Below are positions 51,380-60,847 of a stretch of 64,000 nucleotides of DNA, piece by piece. Position numbers and translations under genes: made by a program. The notes below the pieces were generated by a model, which ran no database searches, was not told the origin of the DNA, and saw only the letters and a program-made list of their open reading frames with translations. Every line of letters begins with the position of its first letter. Position 1 is the stretch's first letter. Source of the stretch: Burkholderia sp. 8Y (GTDB taxonomy: Bacteria; Pseudomonadota; Gammaproteobacteria; Burkholderiales; Burkholderiaceae); assembly GCF_902506145.1 (NCBI RefSeq), contig NZ_LR733519.1:1542158-1606157 (forward strand), in the 5' to 3' direction.

Positions 51380-54300
51380 ATGACTCCCGAGAATCTGAAC
51401 CCGGACCCGAGCGCCAGCAGCCTCGACCCAAGCTTTCTGCTCGGCGGCGGGGAAATGGGCGCGCTGATCCGGAGCTTCGACTGGACGCGGACCTCGCTCG
51501 GCGCCCCGGAGAACTGGCCGCAGAGCCTGAAGACGGCCATTCGGATCATGCTGACATCGCGCCAGCCGATCTGGATCGGCTGGGGCCACGAGCTTTTGTT
51601 CTTTTATAACGACGCGTACCGGTCGATCATCGGCGGCAAGCATCCGCAGGCGCTCGGACAGCCGGCTTCGGTCGTGTGGCGCGAAATCTGGAACGATATC
51701 GGACCGCTCCTCGACACGGCGCTGGCGGGCGTCGAAGGCACGTTCGTCGAGCAGAAGCTGCTGATCATGGAGCGCAACGGTTTCCCGGAAGAAACCTACT
51801 ACACGTTCTCCTACAGCCCGATTCCGGACGACCGGGGCAGCGCGGGCGGCATCATCTGCGCGAACAGCGACGACACGCAGCGCGTGCTCGGCGAACGGCA
51901 ACTGACCGTGCTGCGCGAACTGGCGACTTCCGCCGCCGACGCGCGCACCTGGCGCGAGGCCAGCGAACGCTCCATGAACGCGCTGAAAAGCGCGCCGCGC
52001 GACCTGCCCTTCGCGCTGCTCTACGCGGTGGAGCCGGGCAACGAGACGGCGACGCTCGTCGGCGCATGCGGCATCGCGCCGGGGCATCCCGCCGCGCCCG
52101 CGACCTTGCACGCCGGCAGGGACGACCCTTGGCCGTTCCAGCACGCGCTGCGCGCGAACCGCGCGGTCCTCGTGACGAACCTGCATCAGCACGTCGGTGC
52201 TTCGTTGCCGACGGGCGCATGGAAGGCCGCGCCCACGACCGCCGTCATGCTTCCCATCGCCCCGACCGGCGAGACCGGCCACGCGGGCGTGCTGATCGCG
52301 GCGCTCAATCCGTATCGCCTGTTCGACGACGGTTATCGCACGTTCATGAACCTCGTCGCCGGGCAGATCAGCGCCGCGATCGGCTACGCCCACGCCTACG
52401 ACGAGGAACGCCGCCGCGCCGAGGCGCTCGCGCAAATCGATCGCGCGAAGACGACGTTCTTCTCCAACATCAGCCACGAGTTCAGGACGCCGCTCACGCT
52501 GATGCTCGGCCCGCTCGAAGAAATGCTCGCGGACCGCAGCCGCGTCCCGCCCGAGGACATGCGGCTCGTCGAGATCATGCATCGCAACGGCATGCGGCTG
52601 CTCACGCTCGTCAACGCGCTGCTCGACTTCTCGCGCATCGAGGCGGGGCGCATCGAGATTCATCGCAAGCGCACGGACATTGCCGCGTTCACGGCCGAAC
52701 TGGCGTCGCTGTTTCGTTCGGCGATCGAAAGCGCCGGGCTCACGCTGCGCACCGATATCCCCGACACGCCGGTGCTTGCCGACATCGACCGCGACATGTG
52801 GGAAAAGGTCGTGATGAACCTGCTGTCGAACGCGTTCAAGTTCACGTTGGCGGGCAGTATCGAGGTCGCGCTGCGCGTGAACAGCGACGGCTGGATCGAA
52901 GCGAGCGTGTGCGATACGGGTATCGGCATTGCCGAGCACGAGCAGGCGCGCGTCTTCGAGCGGTTTCATCGCGTGGCGGGCGCGACGGGCCGCTCGGTGG
53001 AAGGCAGCGGAATCGGACTCGCGATGGTCCAGGAACTCGTCAAGCTGCACGGCGGAAGCATCCGCGTGACGAGCGGCCTCGGCGAAGGCACCTGCTTCAC
53101 GGTGACGCTGCCCGCCGCGCACGAAGACGCAGCCTCGCGCGCCGACGCCCCGCGCGCCGAAGCCAGCAGCCGCGCGCGCTCCTTCGTCGATGCCGCGTTG
53201 CGCTGGACGCCGGATGCGCACACCGCCGCCGACGCCACCGCGCTCAACGCCGCCGATCTCGATTCGCCGCTCGCCGACGCAGCCGAGGCGTCGGCGCCAT
53301 CGGACGCGCTGGCGGGCCGCGTGCTGGTCGTCGACGACAACGCTGATCTGCGCGAATACATGCGCCGCCTGCTTGCCGCCGCGGGCCACGACGTGAGCGT
53401 CGCCGCCGACGGTCAGGCCGGGCTCGACGCGGCGGTCGCGCTGCGGCCGGAAGTCATCGTTTCCGACGTGATGATGCCGCGCCTCGACGGCTTCGGGCTG
53501 CTGCGCGCGCTGCGCGACGACGAAGCCCTGCGCGAAACGCCGGTCGTGCTGCTGTCGGCGCGCGCGGGCGAAGAAGCGCGCGTCGGCGGCCTCGAAGCCG
53601 GCGCGGACGACTATCTGACCAAGCCCTTCTCGGCGCGAGAACTGCTGGCGCGCGTGGCGAGCAACCTGCGGCTCTCGCGCCTGCGCCGCGAAACGGAGCA
53701 GCGCCTGCGCGAAGAGTCGCGCGTGCTCGAAGTACTGAACCGCGTCGGCACGACGGTGGCCGCCGAACTCGATCTCTCGCGCGTGGTGCAGGTCGTGACC
53801 GACGCGGCCACGGAGCTGACCGCCGCCGCCTTCGGTTCGTTCTTCTACAACGTGCTCGACGACGAAGGCGGCAGCTACACGCTGTACGCGCTCTCCGGCG
53901 CGCCGAAGGAGAGCTTCGCGAAGTTTCCGATGCCGCGCAACACCGCCGTTTTCGGGCCGACGTTCGCCGGCCACGGCATCATGCGCTCCGACGACATCAC
54001 GAAAGACCCGCGCTACGGCCACAACTCGCCGCATTTCGGCATGCCGAAGGGCCATCTTCCTGTGCGCAGCTATCTCGCCGCGCCGGTCGTCTCGCGCACG
54101 GGCGAAGTGCTCGGCGGCCTGTTCTTCGGTCATCCCGAGTTGGGCGTGTTCACCGACCGCGCCGAGCGCATCGCGAAGGGCATCGCGGCGCAGGCGGCCA
54201 TCGCCATCGACAACGCGCGGCTCTTTCAGGCCGCGCAAAACGAGATCGCCGAGCGCGCCAAGGCGCAGTCCGCGCTGCGCGATCTCAACGAAACGCTGGA

Positions 54301-56269
54301 GCGCCGCGTGACGGAAGTCGTGGCGGACCGCGACCGGCTGTGGGAACTGAGCGAAGACCTGTTCGTGATCGCGAGCTTCGATGGCGCGCTGTTGCGCGTG
54401 AGTCCGTCATGGTCGTCGGTGCTCGGCATCGATAGCGAGCGGCTGCATGCGCGCACGATGCTCGACCTCGTGCATCCCGACGACCGCGCCGGCGTCGCCC
54501 TTGAACTGGACAAGCTGCGCGCGAGCGGCGCGCCCGTGCGCTACGAGGGCCGCCTCGGGCGCATCGACGGCGCCTGGCGCTGGATCGCGTGGACGCTGTC
54601 GCTCGATCCGCGCACGCGGCGCATTCATGGCGTGGGCCGCGACGTGACCGCGGACCGCGAAACCGCCGACGCGCTGCGGCACGCGGAAGAAGCGTTGCGC
54701 ATGGCACAGAAGATGGAAGCCATCGGCAAGCTGACGGGCGGCGTCGCGCACGACTTCAACAACCTGCTGCAAGTGATTGGCGGCAATCTGCAACTGCTCG
54801 CGAAAGACGTCGCGGGACAGGACAAGCCCGAGCAGCGCGTGAAAAGCGCGCTCGCGGGCGTGGCGCGCGGCGCGAATCTGGCTTCGCAACTGCTCGCGTT
54901 CGGGCGGCGCCAGCCGCTCGCGCCGAAGGTCGTGAATCTCGGCCGCTTCGTGCGCGGTCTGGACGACATGTTCCGGCGCGCGCTCGGCGACGGCATCGAA
55001 GTGGAAACCATCGTCTCCGGCGGGCTGTGGAACACGCTCGTCGATCCTTTTCAGGTCGAGAACGCGCTGCTCAATCTCGCGATCAACGCACGCGACGCCA
55101 TGAACGGCCACGGCAAGCTGACCATCGAGGCCGGCAACGCATCGCTCGACGAAACCTACGCCATGCGCAACGCCGACGTGACGCCCGGCCAGTACGTGAT
55201 GGTCGCCGTCACGGATACCGGCTCGGGCATGTCGCCGGAAGTGCAGGAACGCGCGTTCGAGCCGTTTTTCACGACCAAGCGCGAAGGGCAAGGCACGGGC
55301 CTCGGCCTGTCGATGGTGTACGGCTTCGTCAAGCAATCGGGCGGGCACGTGAAGGTGTACAGTGAGGAAGGCCACGGCACGACGGTCCGCATCTATTTGC
55401 CCCGCGCGCGGCAGGAAGAAGACCTCGAAACGAACGTCGATGCCGGACCGGCGAAAGGCGGCAGCGAAACCATTCTGGTGGTCGAGGACGACGAGGAAGT
55501 GCGCGCGACCGTCGTCGATCTGCTCGCGGATCTGGGGTATCGCGTGCTGCGCGCGAAGGATGCGCAGAGCGCGCTCGCGATTGTCGAAAGCGGCGTGCCG
55601 ATCGACCTGCTCTTCACGGATGTCGTGATGCCCGGCCCGCTGCGCAGCACGGAGCTGGCGCGCAAGGCCCGCGAGCGCGTGCCGGGCATCGCGGTGCTGT
55701 TCACTTCGGGTTATACGGATAACGCGATCGTCCACGCCGGGCGGCTGGATGAAGGCATCGACCTGTTGAGCAAGCCGTACACGCACGAGGCGCTTGCCCG
55801 CAAGATTCGCCATGTGCTCGGGCAGCGCGCGCGCGACATCGCGCCGGCCACTACGGATGCCGTCGATGTCGCCGATGCTGGCTCAGCCGAACCGATCGAC
55901 GACGCGTCGCCGCTGCGCGTGCTGTTCGTCGAAGACAACGAGATGGTACGCACGAGCAGCGCCGAGCTGCTGCGCACGATGGGCCTCGAACTCATCGAAG
56001 CGTCGAGCGTCGAAGAAGCCCGCGCGCGCCTGAGCGAGCATCGCTTCGACGTGCTGCTGACCGACGTCGATCTGGCGGGCGAATCCGGCGTCGAGCTGGC
56101 GCGAGCGGCGGCGCGTCGGACACCGGGCTTAGGCGTCGTGTTCGTCACGGGCTATGACCTCGAACTGAGCGACGACGAGCGGCAGGCGCTGCCGCATGCG
56201 ATCCGGCTGCGCAAGCCGTATGATCCGCTCGCGTTGATGGAGGCGCTGCGCGCGGCGTCGGTGCGCTGA
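51380..56269 (+). CDS. Giant hybrid sensor histidine kinase with two kinase cores and three receivers
   Basis: The 1629-residue protein lacks membrane helices. In order it has an N-terminal PAS-like domain (DWTRTSLGAPENWPQSLK, residues 30-170), a GAF domain (about 190-340), kinase core 1 with phospho-acceptor ISHEFRTPL near 360 and ATPase NLLSNAFKF near 479, receiver 1 (VLVVDDN near 647, DVMMPRLDG), a second GAF (about 787-950), a PAS fold (987-1090), kinase core 2 with GGVAHDFNNLLQ near 1116 and NLAINARDAMN near 1231, receiver 2 (near 1365, acceptor in FTDVVMPG) and receiver 3 (near 1512, acceptor in LTDVDLAGE). The ATG at 51380 has AGGAG 11 bases upstream. Earlier in-frame ATGs at 51338 and 51215 lack one. 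No separate regulator gene lies beside it. Confidence 0.93.
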   Translation: MTPENLNPDPSASSLDPSFLLGGGEMGALIRSFDWTRTSLGAPENWPQSLKTAIRIMLTSRQPIWIGWGHELLFFYNDAYRSIIGGKHPQALGQPASVVWREIWNDIGPLLDTALAGVEGTFVEQKLLIMERNGFPEETYYTFSYSPIPDDRGSAGGIICANSDDTQRVLGERQLTVLRELATSAADARTWREASERSMNALKSAPRDLPFALLYAVEPGNETATLVGACGIAPGHPAAPATLHAGRDDPWPFQHALRANRAVLVTNLHQHVGASLPTGAWKAAPTTAVMLPIAPTGETGHAGVLIAALNPYRLFDDGYRTFMNLVAGQISAAIGYAHAYDEERRRAEALAQIDRAKTTFFSNISHEFRTPLTLMLGPLEEMLADRSRVPPEDMRLVEIMHRNGMRLLTLVNALLDFSRIEAGRIEIHRKRTDIAAFTAELASLFRSAIESAGLTLRTDIPDTPVLADIDRDMWEKVVMNLLSNAFKFTLAGSIEVALRVNSDGWIEASVCDTGIGIAEHEQARVFERFHRVAGATGRSVEGSGIGLAMVQELVKLHGGSIRVTSGLGEGTCFTVTLPAAHEDAASRADAPRAEASSRARSFVDAALRWTPDAHTAADATALNAADLDSPLADAAEASAPSDALAGRVLVVDDNADLREYMRRLLAAAGHDVSVAADGQAGLDAAVALRPEVIVSDVMMPRLDGFGLLRALRDDEALRETPVVLLSARAGEEARVGGLEAGADDYLTKPFSARELLARVASNLRLSRLRRETEQRLREESRVLEVLNRVGTTVAAELDLSRVVQVVTDAATELTAAAFGSFFYNVLDDEGGSYTLYALSGAPKESFAKFPMPRNTAVFGPTFAGHGIMRSDDITKDPRYGHNSPHFGMPKGHLPVRSYLAAPVVSRTGEVLGGLFFGHPELGVFTDRAERIAKGIAAQAAIAIDNARLFQAAQNEIAERAKAQSALRDLNETLERRVTEVVADRDRLWELSEDLFVIASFDGALLRVSPSWSSVLGIDSERLHARTMLDLVHPDDRAGVALELDKLRASGAPVRYEGRLGRIDGAWRWIAWTLSLDPRTRRIHGVGRDVTADRETADALRHAEEALRMAQKMEAIGKLTGGVAHDFNNLLQVIGGNLQLLAKDVAGQDKPEQRVKSALAGVARGANLASQLLAFGRRQPLAPKVVNLGRFVRGLDDMFRRALGDGIEVETIVSGGLWNTLVDPFQVENALLNLAINARDAMNGHGKLTIEAGNASLDETYAMRNADVTPGQYVMVAVTDTGSGMSPEVQERAFEPFFTTKREGQGTGLGLSMVYGFVKQSGGHVKVYSEEGHGTTVRIYLPRARQEEDLETNVDAGPAKGGSETILVVEDDEEVRATVVDLLADLGYRVLRAKDAQSALAIVESGVPIDLLFTDVVMPGPLRSTELARKARERVPGIAVLFTSGYTDNAIVHAGRLDEGIDLLSKPYTHEALARKIRHVLGQRARDIAPATTDAVDVADAGSAEPIDDASPLRVLFVEDNEMVRTSSAELLRTMGLELIEASSVEEARARLSEHRFDVLLTDVDLAGESGVELARAAARRTPGLGVVFVTGYDLELSDDERQALPHAIRLRKPYDPLALMEALRAASVR

Positions 56270-56418
56270 GCTACTCGGCTTCGCGTTTTCCTGGGCCGCA
56301 CGCTTGGCGACGCCCGCCATCGCGCTGACGTGCGCGACGCGCACCGCGCCCGCCGAAAGCCGCACGAAGCCGAGAAACGCGGGCCGCGCCGGTGCGCCGG
56401 TGCGCCCTGCTACGGCTG

Positions 56419-57552
56419 CTAACCCGCGCGTCGGGCGCGCACGCCCGCGGCGAGCAACTCCAGCACCGGCTCGGTTTGCGTCCAGCCGAGGCAGGCATCC
56501 GTGATCGAGACGCCGTGCTTGAGCGGCACGCCCGGCTTCAGGTCCTGCCGCCCTTCTTCCAGATGACTCTCGATCATCACGCCCGTGATGCGCTTCTCGC
56601 CCGCCGACAGTTGACGCGCGATGTCCTCGGCGACATCCACCTGACGCAGATGCGACTTGTTCGAATTCGCGTGCGAGCAGTCGATCATCACCTGTTCGCG
56701 CTGCCCGAGCGCGGCGAGCGCGGCGCAACTCGCGGCCACGCTGTCGGCGTCGTAATTCGGGCCGTTCTTGCCGCCGCGCAGAATCAGATGGCAGTCGTCG
56801 TTGCCGCGCGTCTCGAAGATTGCCGCCATGCCCATCTTCGTCATGCCCATGAACGCATGGCTCGCGCGCGCCGCGACGATGGCGTCCGCCGCGACCTGAA
56901 CGCCGCCGTCGGTGCCGTTCTTGAAGCCGATCGGACACGACAACCCCGAAGCCAGCTGCCGATGGCTCTGGCTTTCCGTCGTGCGCGCGCCGATCGCGCC
57001 CCACGCGATGAGATCCGCGATGTACTGCGGACTCAGCAGATCGAGAAACTCGGTCGCGGTCGGCAAGCCGAGGCTGCTCACGTCCAGCAGAAGTTCACGC
57101 GCCCGGCGCAGGCCCTCGTTGATGCGAAAGCTGCCGTCCAGACGCGGATCGTTGATATAGCCTTTCCAGCCGACCGTCGTGCGCGGCTTCTCGAAGTACA
57201 CGCGCATGACGATGAACAGGTCGTCGGAGAGGCGCTCGGCCACGGTCTTGAGACGCCGCGCGTAGTCCATCGCCTGAGCGTGATCGTGAATGGAGCACGG
57301 GCCGACGACGACCACGAGCCGGTCATCGCGGCCATGCAGAATCTTGGCAATCGCGGCGCGGCTCGCCTCGACGAGCGTCTGCACGCCGGGCGTGACCGGC
57401 AGTTCGTCGAGCAGAAGCGCGGGCGAGATCAGCGGACGGACGGCGCCGATGCGCGTGTCGTCGATGCGGGTCGTGTCTTGCGTGGAGTCGGCCACGCCGG
57501 CCTCCTGATCGCGGGCGGGATTGTCGATGCGGCTCAATGTAGGCTCCGTCAT
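56419..57552 (-). CDS. aroG: 3-deoxy-7-phosphoheptulonate (DAHP) synthase, class I
   Basis: The 377-residue enzyme has GPCSIHDHAQAMDYARRLK, MRVYFEKPRTTVGWKGYINDP, GARTTESQSHRQLASGLS, DCSHANSNKSH and the C-terminal MIESHLEEGRQDL ... SITDACLGW, all typical of AroF/AroG/AroH enzymes. It condenses phosphoenolpyruvate and erythrose 4-phosphate, the first step to aromatic amino acids, and is normally feedback-inhibited by one of them. Which one cannot be decided by eye. Confidence 0.95.
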   Translation of the reverse strand: MTEPTLSRIDNPARDQEAGVADSTQDTTRIDDTRIGAVRPLISPALLLDELPVTPGVQTLVEASRAAIAKILHGRDDRLVVVVGPCSIHDHAQAMDYARRLKTVAERLSDDLFIVMRVYFEKPRTTVGWKGYINDPRLDGSFRINEGLRRARELLLDVSSLGLPTATEFLDLLSPQYIADLIAWGAIGARTTESQSHRQLASGLSCPIGFKNGTDGGVQVAADAIVAARASHAFMGMTKMGMAAIFETRGNDDCHLILRGGKNGPNYDADSVAASCAALAALGQREQVMIDCSHANSNKSHLRQVDVAEDIARQLSAGEKRITGVMIESHLEEGRQDLKPGVPLKHGVSITDACLGWTQTEPVLELLAAGVRARRAG

Positions 57553-57704
57553 GCGTTATCGATGCGTAAAAAGGCTGTGGAATGCGCGGTTCGTGCGCGA
57601 ATGCGGTCTTCCGTTGCGAACTTCGATTATCGCATTGATGACGACGCACGCGAACGCACGCGGGAATCGGTGCGTATGATGGTGTTTCATCAAGGGAGAA
57701 CACC

Positions 57705-58379
57705 ATGCGAATCGAAACGTCGTTTCTCTTCGACCTCGACGGCACGCTCGTCGACAGCGTGTACCAGCACGTGCTGGCATGGAAAGAGGCGCTGGATGCG
57801 GAAGGCATCGAGCTGTCGGTGTGGCGCATTCATCGCAAGATCGGCATGAGCGGCGGGCTTTTCACGAACCAGTTGCTGCGCGAGACGCACGGCGAAATCA
57901 GCGCGGATCGCGTCGAGCGTTTGCGGCGACTGCATGCCGAGGCGTATCAGCGGCTGCGCGCGCAGGTCTGCCCGCTGCCCGGCGCGCGCGAACTGCTGGC
58001 CGCGCTGACCGAAGCGGGCACCCGCTGGGCAATCGCGACGAGCGGACGCATGGAGACCGCTGCGGTCAATCTCGAGGCGCTCGGCGTCGATGCGTCGAAG
58101 CAGGTCGTCGTCACCCGCGACGACGTGAAATACGCGAAGCCCGATCCCGATCTCTTCATCGCCGCGGCCAAGCGCCTGAACGTGCCGGTCGAACATACGG
58201 TGGTCGTCGGCGACAGCATCTGGGACATGCTCGCGGCGCGCCGCTGCCGCGCGCTCGGCGTCGGTCTGCTCTCGGGCGGCTATGGCAGCGACGAACTGGA
58301 ACGCGCGGGCGCGTTGCGCGTCTACGAAGACCCGGCGGATCTGCTCGCGCATCTCGACGAAGTGGCCGCGCGGCCGTAA
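57705..58379 (+). CDS. HAD-superfamily hydrolase, phosphoglycolate phosphatase-like
   Basis: The 224-residue protein has HAD motif I DLDGTLVDS, motif II Thr/Ser in ATSGRM, motif III Lys in KYAKPDPDLF and motif IV GDSIWDMLAARRC, with a helical cap between I and II. It is predicted to dephosphorylate a small sugar phosphate or related metabolite. GGGAGAACACC precedes the ATG. The next gene starts 68 bases later on the same strand. Confidence 0.92.
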   Translation: MRIETSFLFDLDGTLVDSVYQHVLAWKEALDAEGIELSVWRIHRKIGMSGGLFTNQLLRETHGEISADRVERLRRLHAEAYQRLRAQVCPLPGARELLAALTEAGTRWAIATSGRMETAAVNLEALGVDASKQVVVTRDDVKYAKPDPDLFIAAAKRLNVPVEHTVVVGDSIWDMLAARRCRALGVGLLSGGYGSDELERAGALRVYEDPADLLAHLDEVAARP

Positions 58380-58447
58380 GCACAGCCGCGTCATCAGAAG
58401 CCCGCCACAGCCGTGCGAGAATCTTGCGGCTACAGGACGGTCTTGCC

Positions 58448-58825
58448 ATGCCCTCTTCGATTCGCAACTCGCTCGTCTGGATCTTCGACGCCTTCGAGCG
58501 CGACGCCACGTATATCCGCAAACGCATGTTCGGATGCGACGCCGCCTATATCGACGGCATGCTGTGTCTCGTCGCGGCGGACCGCGAGAAGCCGTGGAAT
58601 GGCTTGCTCGTGTGCACGTCCCAGGAACGGCACGCCGCGCTCGTCGACGCGATCCCCGCGCTCGAGCCGCATCCGGTGCTCGGCAAATGGCTTTACGTGG
58701 CGCAGGCGCATCCGGACTTCGAAGCCGTCGCGGAACAACTAACGGCACTCGTCCTTGCGCGCGATCCGCGCATCGGCGTGGAGCCGAAGCCGCGCAAGCC
58801 GCGCCTCGCTCGGCTCCGCGCGTGA
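58448..58825 (+). CDS. Small protein resembling the TfoX N-terminal fold
   Basis: The 125-residue soluble protein contains RKRMFGCDAAYIDGMLCLVAADREKPWNGLLVCTSQERHAALVDAIP, similar to the VRRMFGG...DG...L pattern of TfoX N-terminal or MmcQ-like domains, and ends in a basic tail. The assignment is tentative. The ATG at 58448 follows AGGACGG. The long frame back to 57779 is a shadow of the HAD gene. It begins 68 bases after that gene and 18 bases before the transporter. Confidence 0.7.
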   Translation: MPSSIRNSLVWIFDAFERDATYIRKRMFGCDAAYIDGMLCLVAADREKPWNGLLVCTSQERHAALVDAIPALEPHPVLGKWLYVAQAHPDFEAVAEQLTALVLARDPRIGVEPKPRKPRLARLRA

Positions 58826-58843
58826 CATCGCCTTCCGACTAAC

Positions 58844-59746
58844 ATGACCACTTCCATCGCCGCACGGAGCGGCCACCTTCCGCTTGCGAGCATCGGCTGC
58901 ATTCTCGCGTCGATGTTCTGCTTCGCCATCGTCGATGCGCTCGCGAAGGTCGTCGCGCTCCAGTATCCCGCCAACGAAGTGACGTTCTTTCGCATGCTGT
59001 TCGGTCTCATGCCCGCCTTCGCGATGTGCTGCACCGGCTCGCGGTCTCTCGGCGATCGCATCAGAAAGCTCGACCTCAAAGGCCAGACCGTGCGCGCGCT
59101 GACGCTGCTCGGCGCGTCGGCGTTCTTCTTCGCGGGACTGCCGTATATTCCGCTTGCCGAGGCGGTCGCGATCGCCTATTCGGAGACGTTGCTCGTGGTC
59201 GTGCTGGCGCCCGTGCTGCTTCGCGAAAAGATGACCGCGCGTGACGCATGCGCCGCGTTCGCGGGCTTCGTCGGCGTGCTGCTCGTGGTCCGGCCGGGCG
59301 GCGGCGAGTCGAGCTGGCTCGGGCCGCTGCTTCTGCTGTGCTGCGCGCTGTTCGGCGCGCTGTCGCTCATTCAGATCAAGCGCATTCGCGCCACGGACGA
59401 TTCGCGCACCACGGTCTTTTTCTTCTCGGCGGTCGGCACGGTCGTGACCGCCTGCACGCTCGCGTTCAGCTGGAAGACGCCCACGCTGCAAGCCCTCGTC
59501 ATCATGGCGCTGATCGGCGTGTTCGCCACCGCCGGGCAACTGCTCTGCACGGTCGCGTATCGCCGCGCGGACGCGGGCGCGCTTGCGCCGTTCAATTACA
59601 CGAGCATCGCGTGGGCCACGTTGTTCGGCTATGCCGTGTGGGAAGAAGTCATCGCGCCGCTTTCGCTGACCGGCATCGCGTTGATCGTCGGCAGCGCGAT
59701 CGTGGTGGCGTGGCAGCGCAAGTTGCCGGACGGCCCCAACGCATGA
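58844..59746 (+). CDS. DMT-superfamily (EamA) transporter
   Basis: The 300-residue membrane protein has about ten helices in two EamA halves. The first half ends with YIPLAEAVAIAYSETLLVVVLAPVLLREKMTARDACA and the second with APFNYTSIAWATLFGYAVWEEVIAPLSLTGIALIVGSAIVV. Members export amino acids or other metabolites, but the substrate is unknown. It is probably co-transcribed with the preceding small gene. Confidence 0.92.
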   Translation: MTTSIAARSGHLPLASIGCILASMFCFAIVDALAKVVALQYPANEVTFFRMLFGLMPAFAMCCTGSRSLGDRIRKLDLKGQTVRALTLLGASAFFFAGLPYIPLAEAVAIAYSETLLVVVLAPVLLREKMTARDACAAFAGFVGVLLVVRPGGGESSWLGPLLLLCCALFGALSLIQIKRIRATDDSRTTVFFFSAVGTVVTACTLAFSWKTPTLQALVIMALIGVFATAGQLLCTVAYRRADAGALAPFNYTSIAWATLFGYAVWEEVIAPLSLTGIALIVGSAIVVAWQRKLPDGPNA

Positions 59747-59954
59747 AGGGCATCGGAGAACAAGCGGCAAGCAGCAATAACGCTTAATAAAGGCAAATTC
59801 GCAACAGCGTCATATCGATCTGGCACGCTGCCTTTTTGCGCAGGTACACTGCGCAGCGCAGTTCCGTAGTTCTCCATGTGACCTGTGACGCGCGACGCCG
59901 GCAAACGATCGTTCGCCGCCCCGCCGTTCATGACTTCTTATCTGCGAGCTTCCG

Positions 59955-60113
59955 ATGAAAACTGCCGTTAAAAAAACTCTCGTTCTGTTCGTGCTCGCGG
60001 CGTTCGCTGCGCCGACGCTGTCGTTCGCGGCGGCCCAATATCCGGACCACCATAAGCGCCCCGCTTACAGCAAGCACAAGCATCACAAACATCATAAGAA
60101 AGCGGCGGAGTAA
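59955..60113 (+). CDS. Small secreted His/Lys-rich peptide, 52 aa
   Basis: A short frame encodes MKTAVKKTLVLFVLAAFAA followed by a signal-cleavage-like PTLSFAAAQ, then a mature tail of about 25 residues with nine His and eight Lys residues in runs (HKHHKHHKK). Such a basic, His-rich exported peptide could bind metal ions or polyanions. It has an intrinsic terminator 20 bases after the stop, which supports a real transcription unit. The ribosome site is weak. Confidence 0.75.
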   Translation: MKTAVKKTLVLFVLAAFAAPTLSFAAAQYPDHHKRPAYSKHKHHKHHKKAAE

Positions 60114-60133
60114 GCGTCGAGCGTTGAACGAGA

Positions 60134-60174
60134 CGGCCGCTGACGGGGTATCGTCAGCGGCCGCTGTCATTTTT
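60134..60174. terminator. Strong intrinsic terminator between convergent genes
   Basis: CGGCCGCTGAC / GTCAGCGGCCG (60134-60144 and 60153-60163) is an 11-bp perfect stem with an 8-base loop, followed on the plus strand by CTGTCATTTTT. It ends the small-peptide transcript and may also serve the convergent gene. Confidence 0.88.
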
Positions 60175-60791
60175 CAACCGGCATCGCCCGAACTGATCAC
60201 CGACTGCATGCTCGACAAGAGCTTGTGCAGATAGCGAAGAAGACCAATCACATCGCCGAACGCGATCAACCCTTCTTCCGCGCCTTCGCCCATCATGGGC
60301 TTGCCATCCAGCGTCTTGTCGATCACGAGACCGCCATACGCCGCATGCGGCACGTACTCGTTCTCGCCGATGCGAAAGCGGTTCCCGTTCACCGCCGCAT
60401 CGCGCAGACGCATGAGGAACTGAACTTCGGGCGTGCGCGAACTGGACAGGCGATGCACGTCGAAGAAATCCGCCACCGCGAGAATCGCGTTCGTGCAGGG
60501 CACGTGCAGCGCGAAGGCCATGCGCTCGCGCGCGTCGTCGAAGGACGGCCACGCGGGCAGGTCGGCGGATGGGTCGTGCTTCATCGGCATGCCGTCTTCG
60601 CTATGCGTATGCGCTTCCGGGTGAGCATGCCGATGCGCGAGCAGCCGCGCGACCGCGCTTAAGTCCGGCGCGCGTTCGCCGTCATCGATCCAGTCGGCGA
60701 GCAGGCCGGCGTGTGTATAAAGCGTCAGCAATTGGGCGTCGATGAACGCAACGCCGAGCCTGCAAGGGTCATGATGTGCCAGATCGGGCAT
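60174..60791 (-). CDS. Hypothetical protein, 205 aa, His-rich linker
   Basis: The 205-residue soluble protein has a helical N-terminal part, a His-rich stretch (AHRHAHPEAHTHSEDGMPMKHD, about residues 51-73) and a C-terminal domain with VPHAAYGGLVIDKTLDGKPMMGEGAEEG. I recognise no family. The His-rich segment could bind metals. It is opposite the small His/Lys-rich peptide gene and downstream of the porin on the other side, but a functional tie is not shown. Codon use and length support a real gene. Confidence 0.75.
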   Translation of the reverse strand: MPDLAHHDPCRLGVAFIDAQLLTLYTHAGLLADWIDDGERAPDLSAVARLLAHRHAHPEAHTHSEDGMPMKHDPSADLPAWPSFDDARERMAFALHVPCTNAILAVADFFDVHRLSSSRTPEVQFLMRLRDAAVNGNRFRIGENEYVPHAAYGGLVIDKTLDGKPMMGEGAEEGLIAFGDVIGLLRYLHKLLSSMQSVISSGDAG

Positions 60792-60847
60792 GGTCGTCTC
60801 CGGTTTTTACGCTGCGACGACGCAAGATCCGCACCCGCGCGCGGCGC

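Noticed and set aside
51371..54238. 955-codon open frame antisense to the hybrid kinase
   Set aside because: High-GC genes often leave the opposite frame open. The product is Arg/Ala/Gly-rich without motifs, while the sense strand has well-ordered domains.
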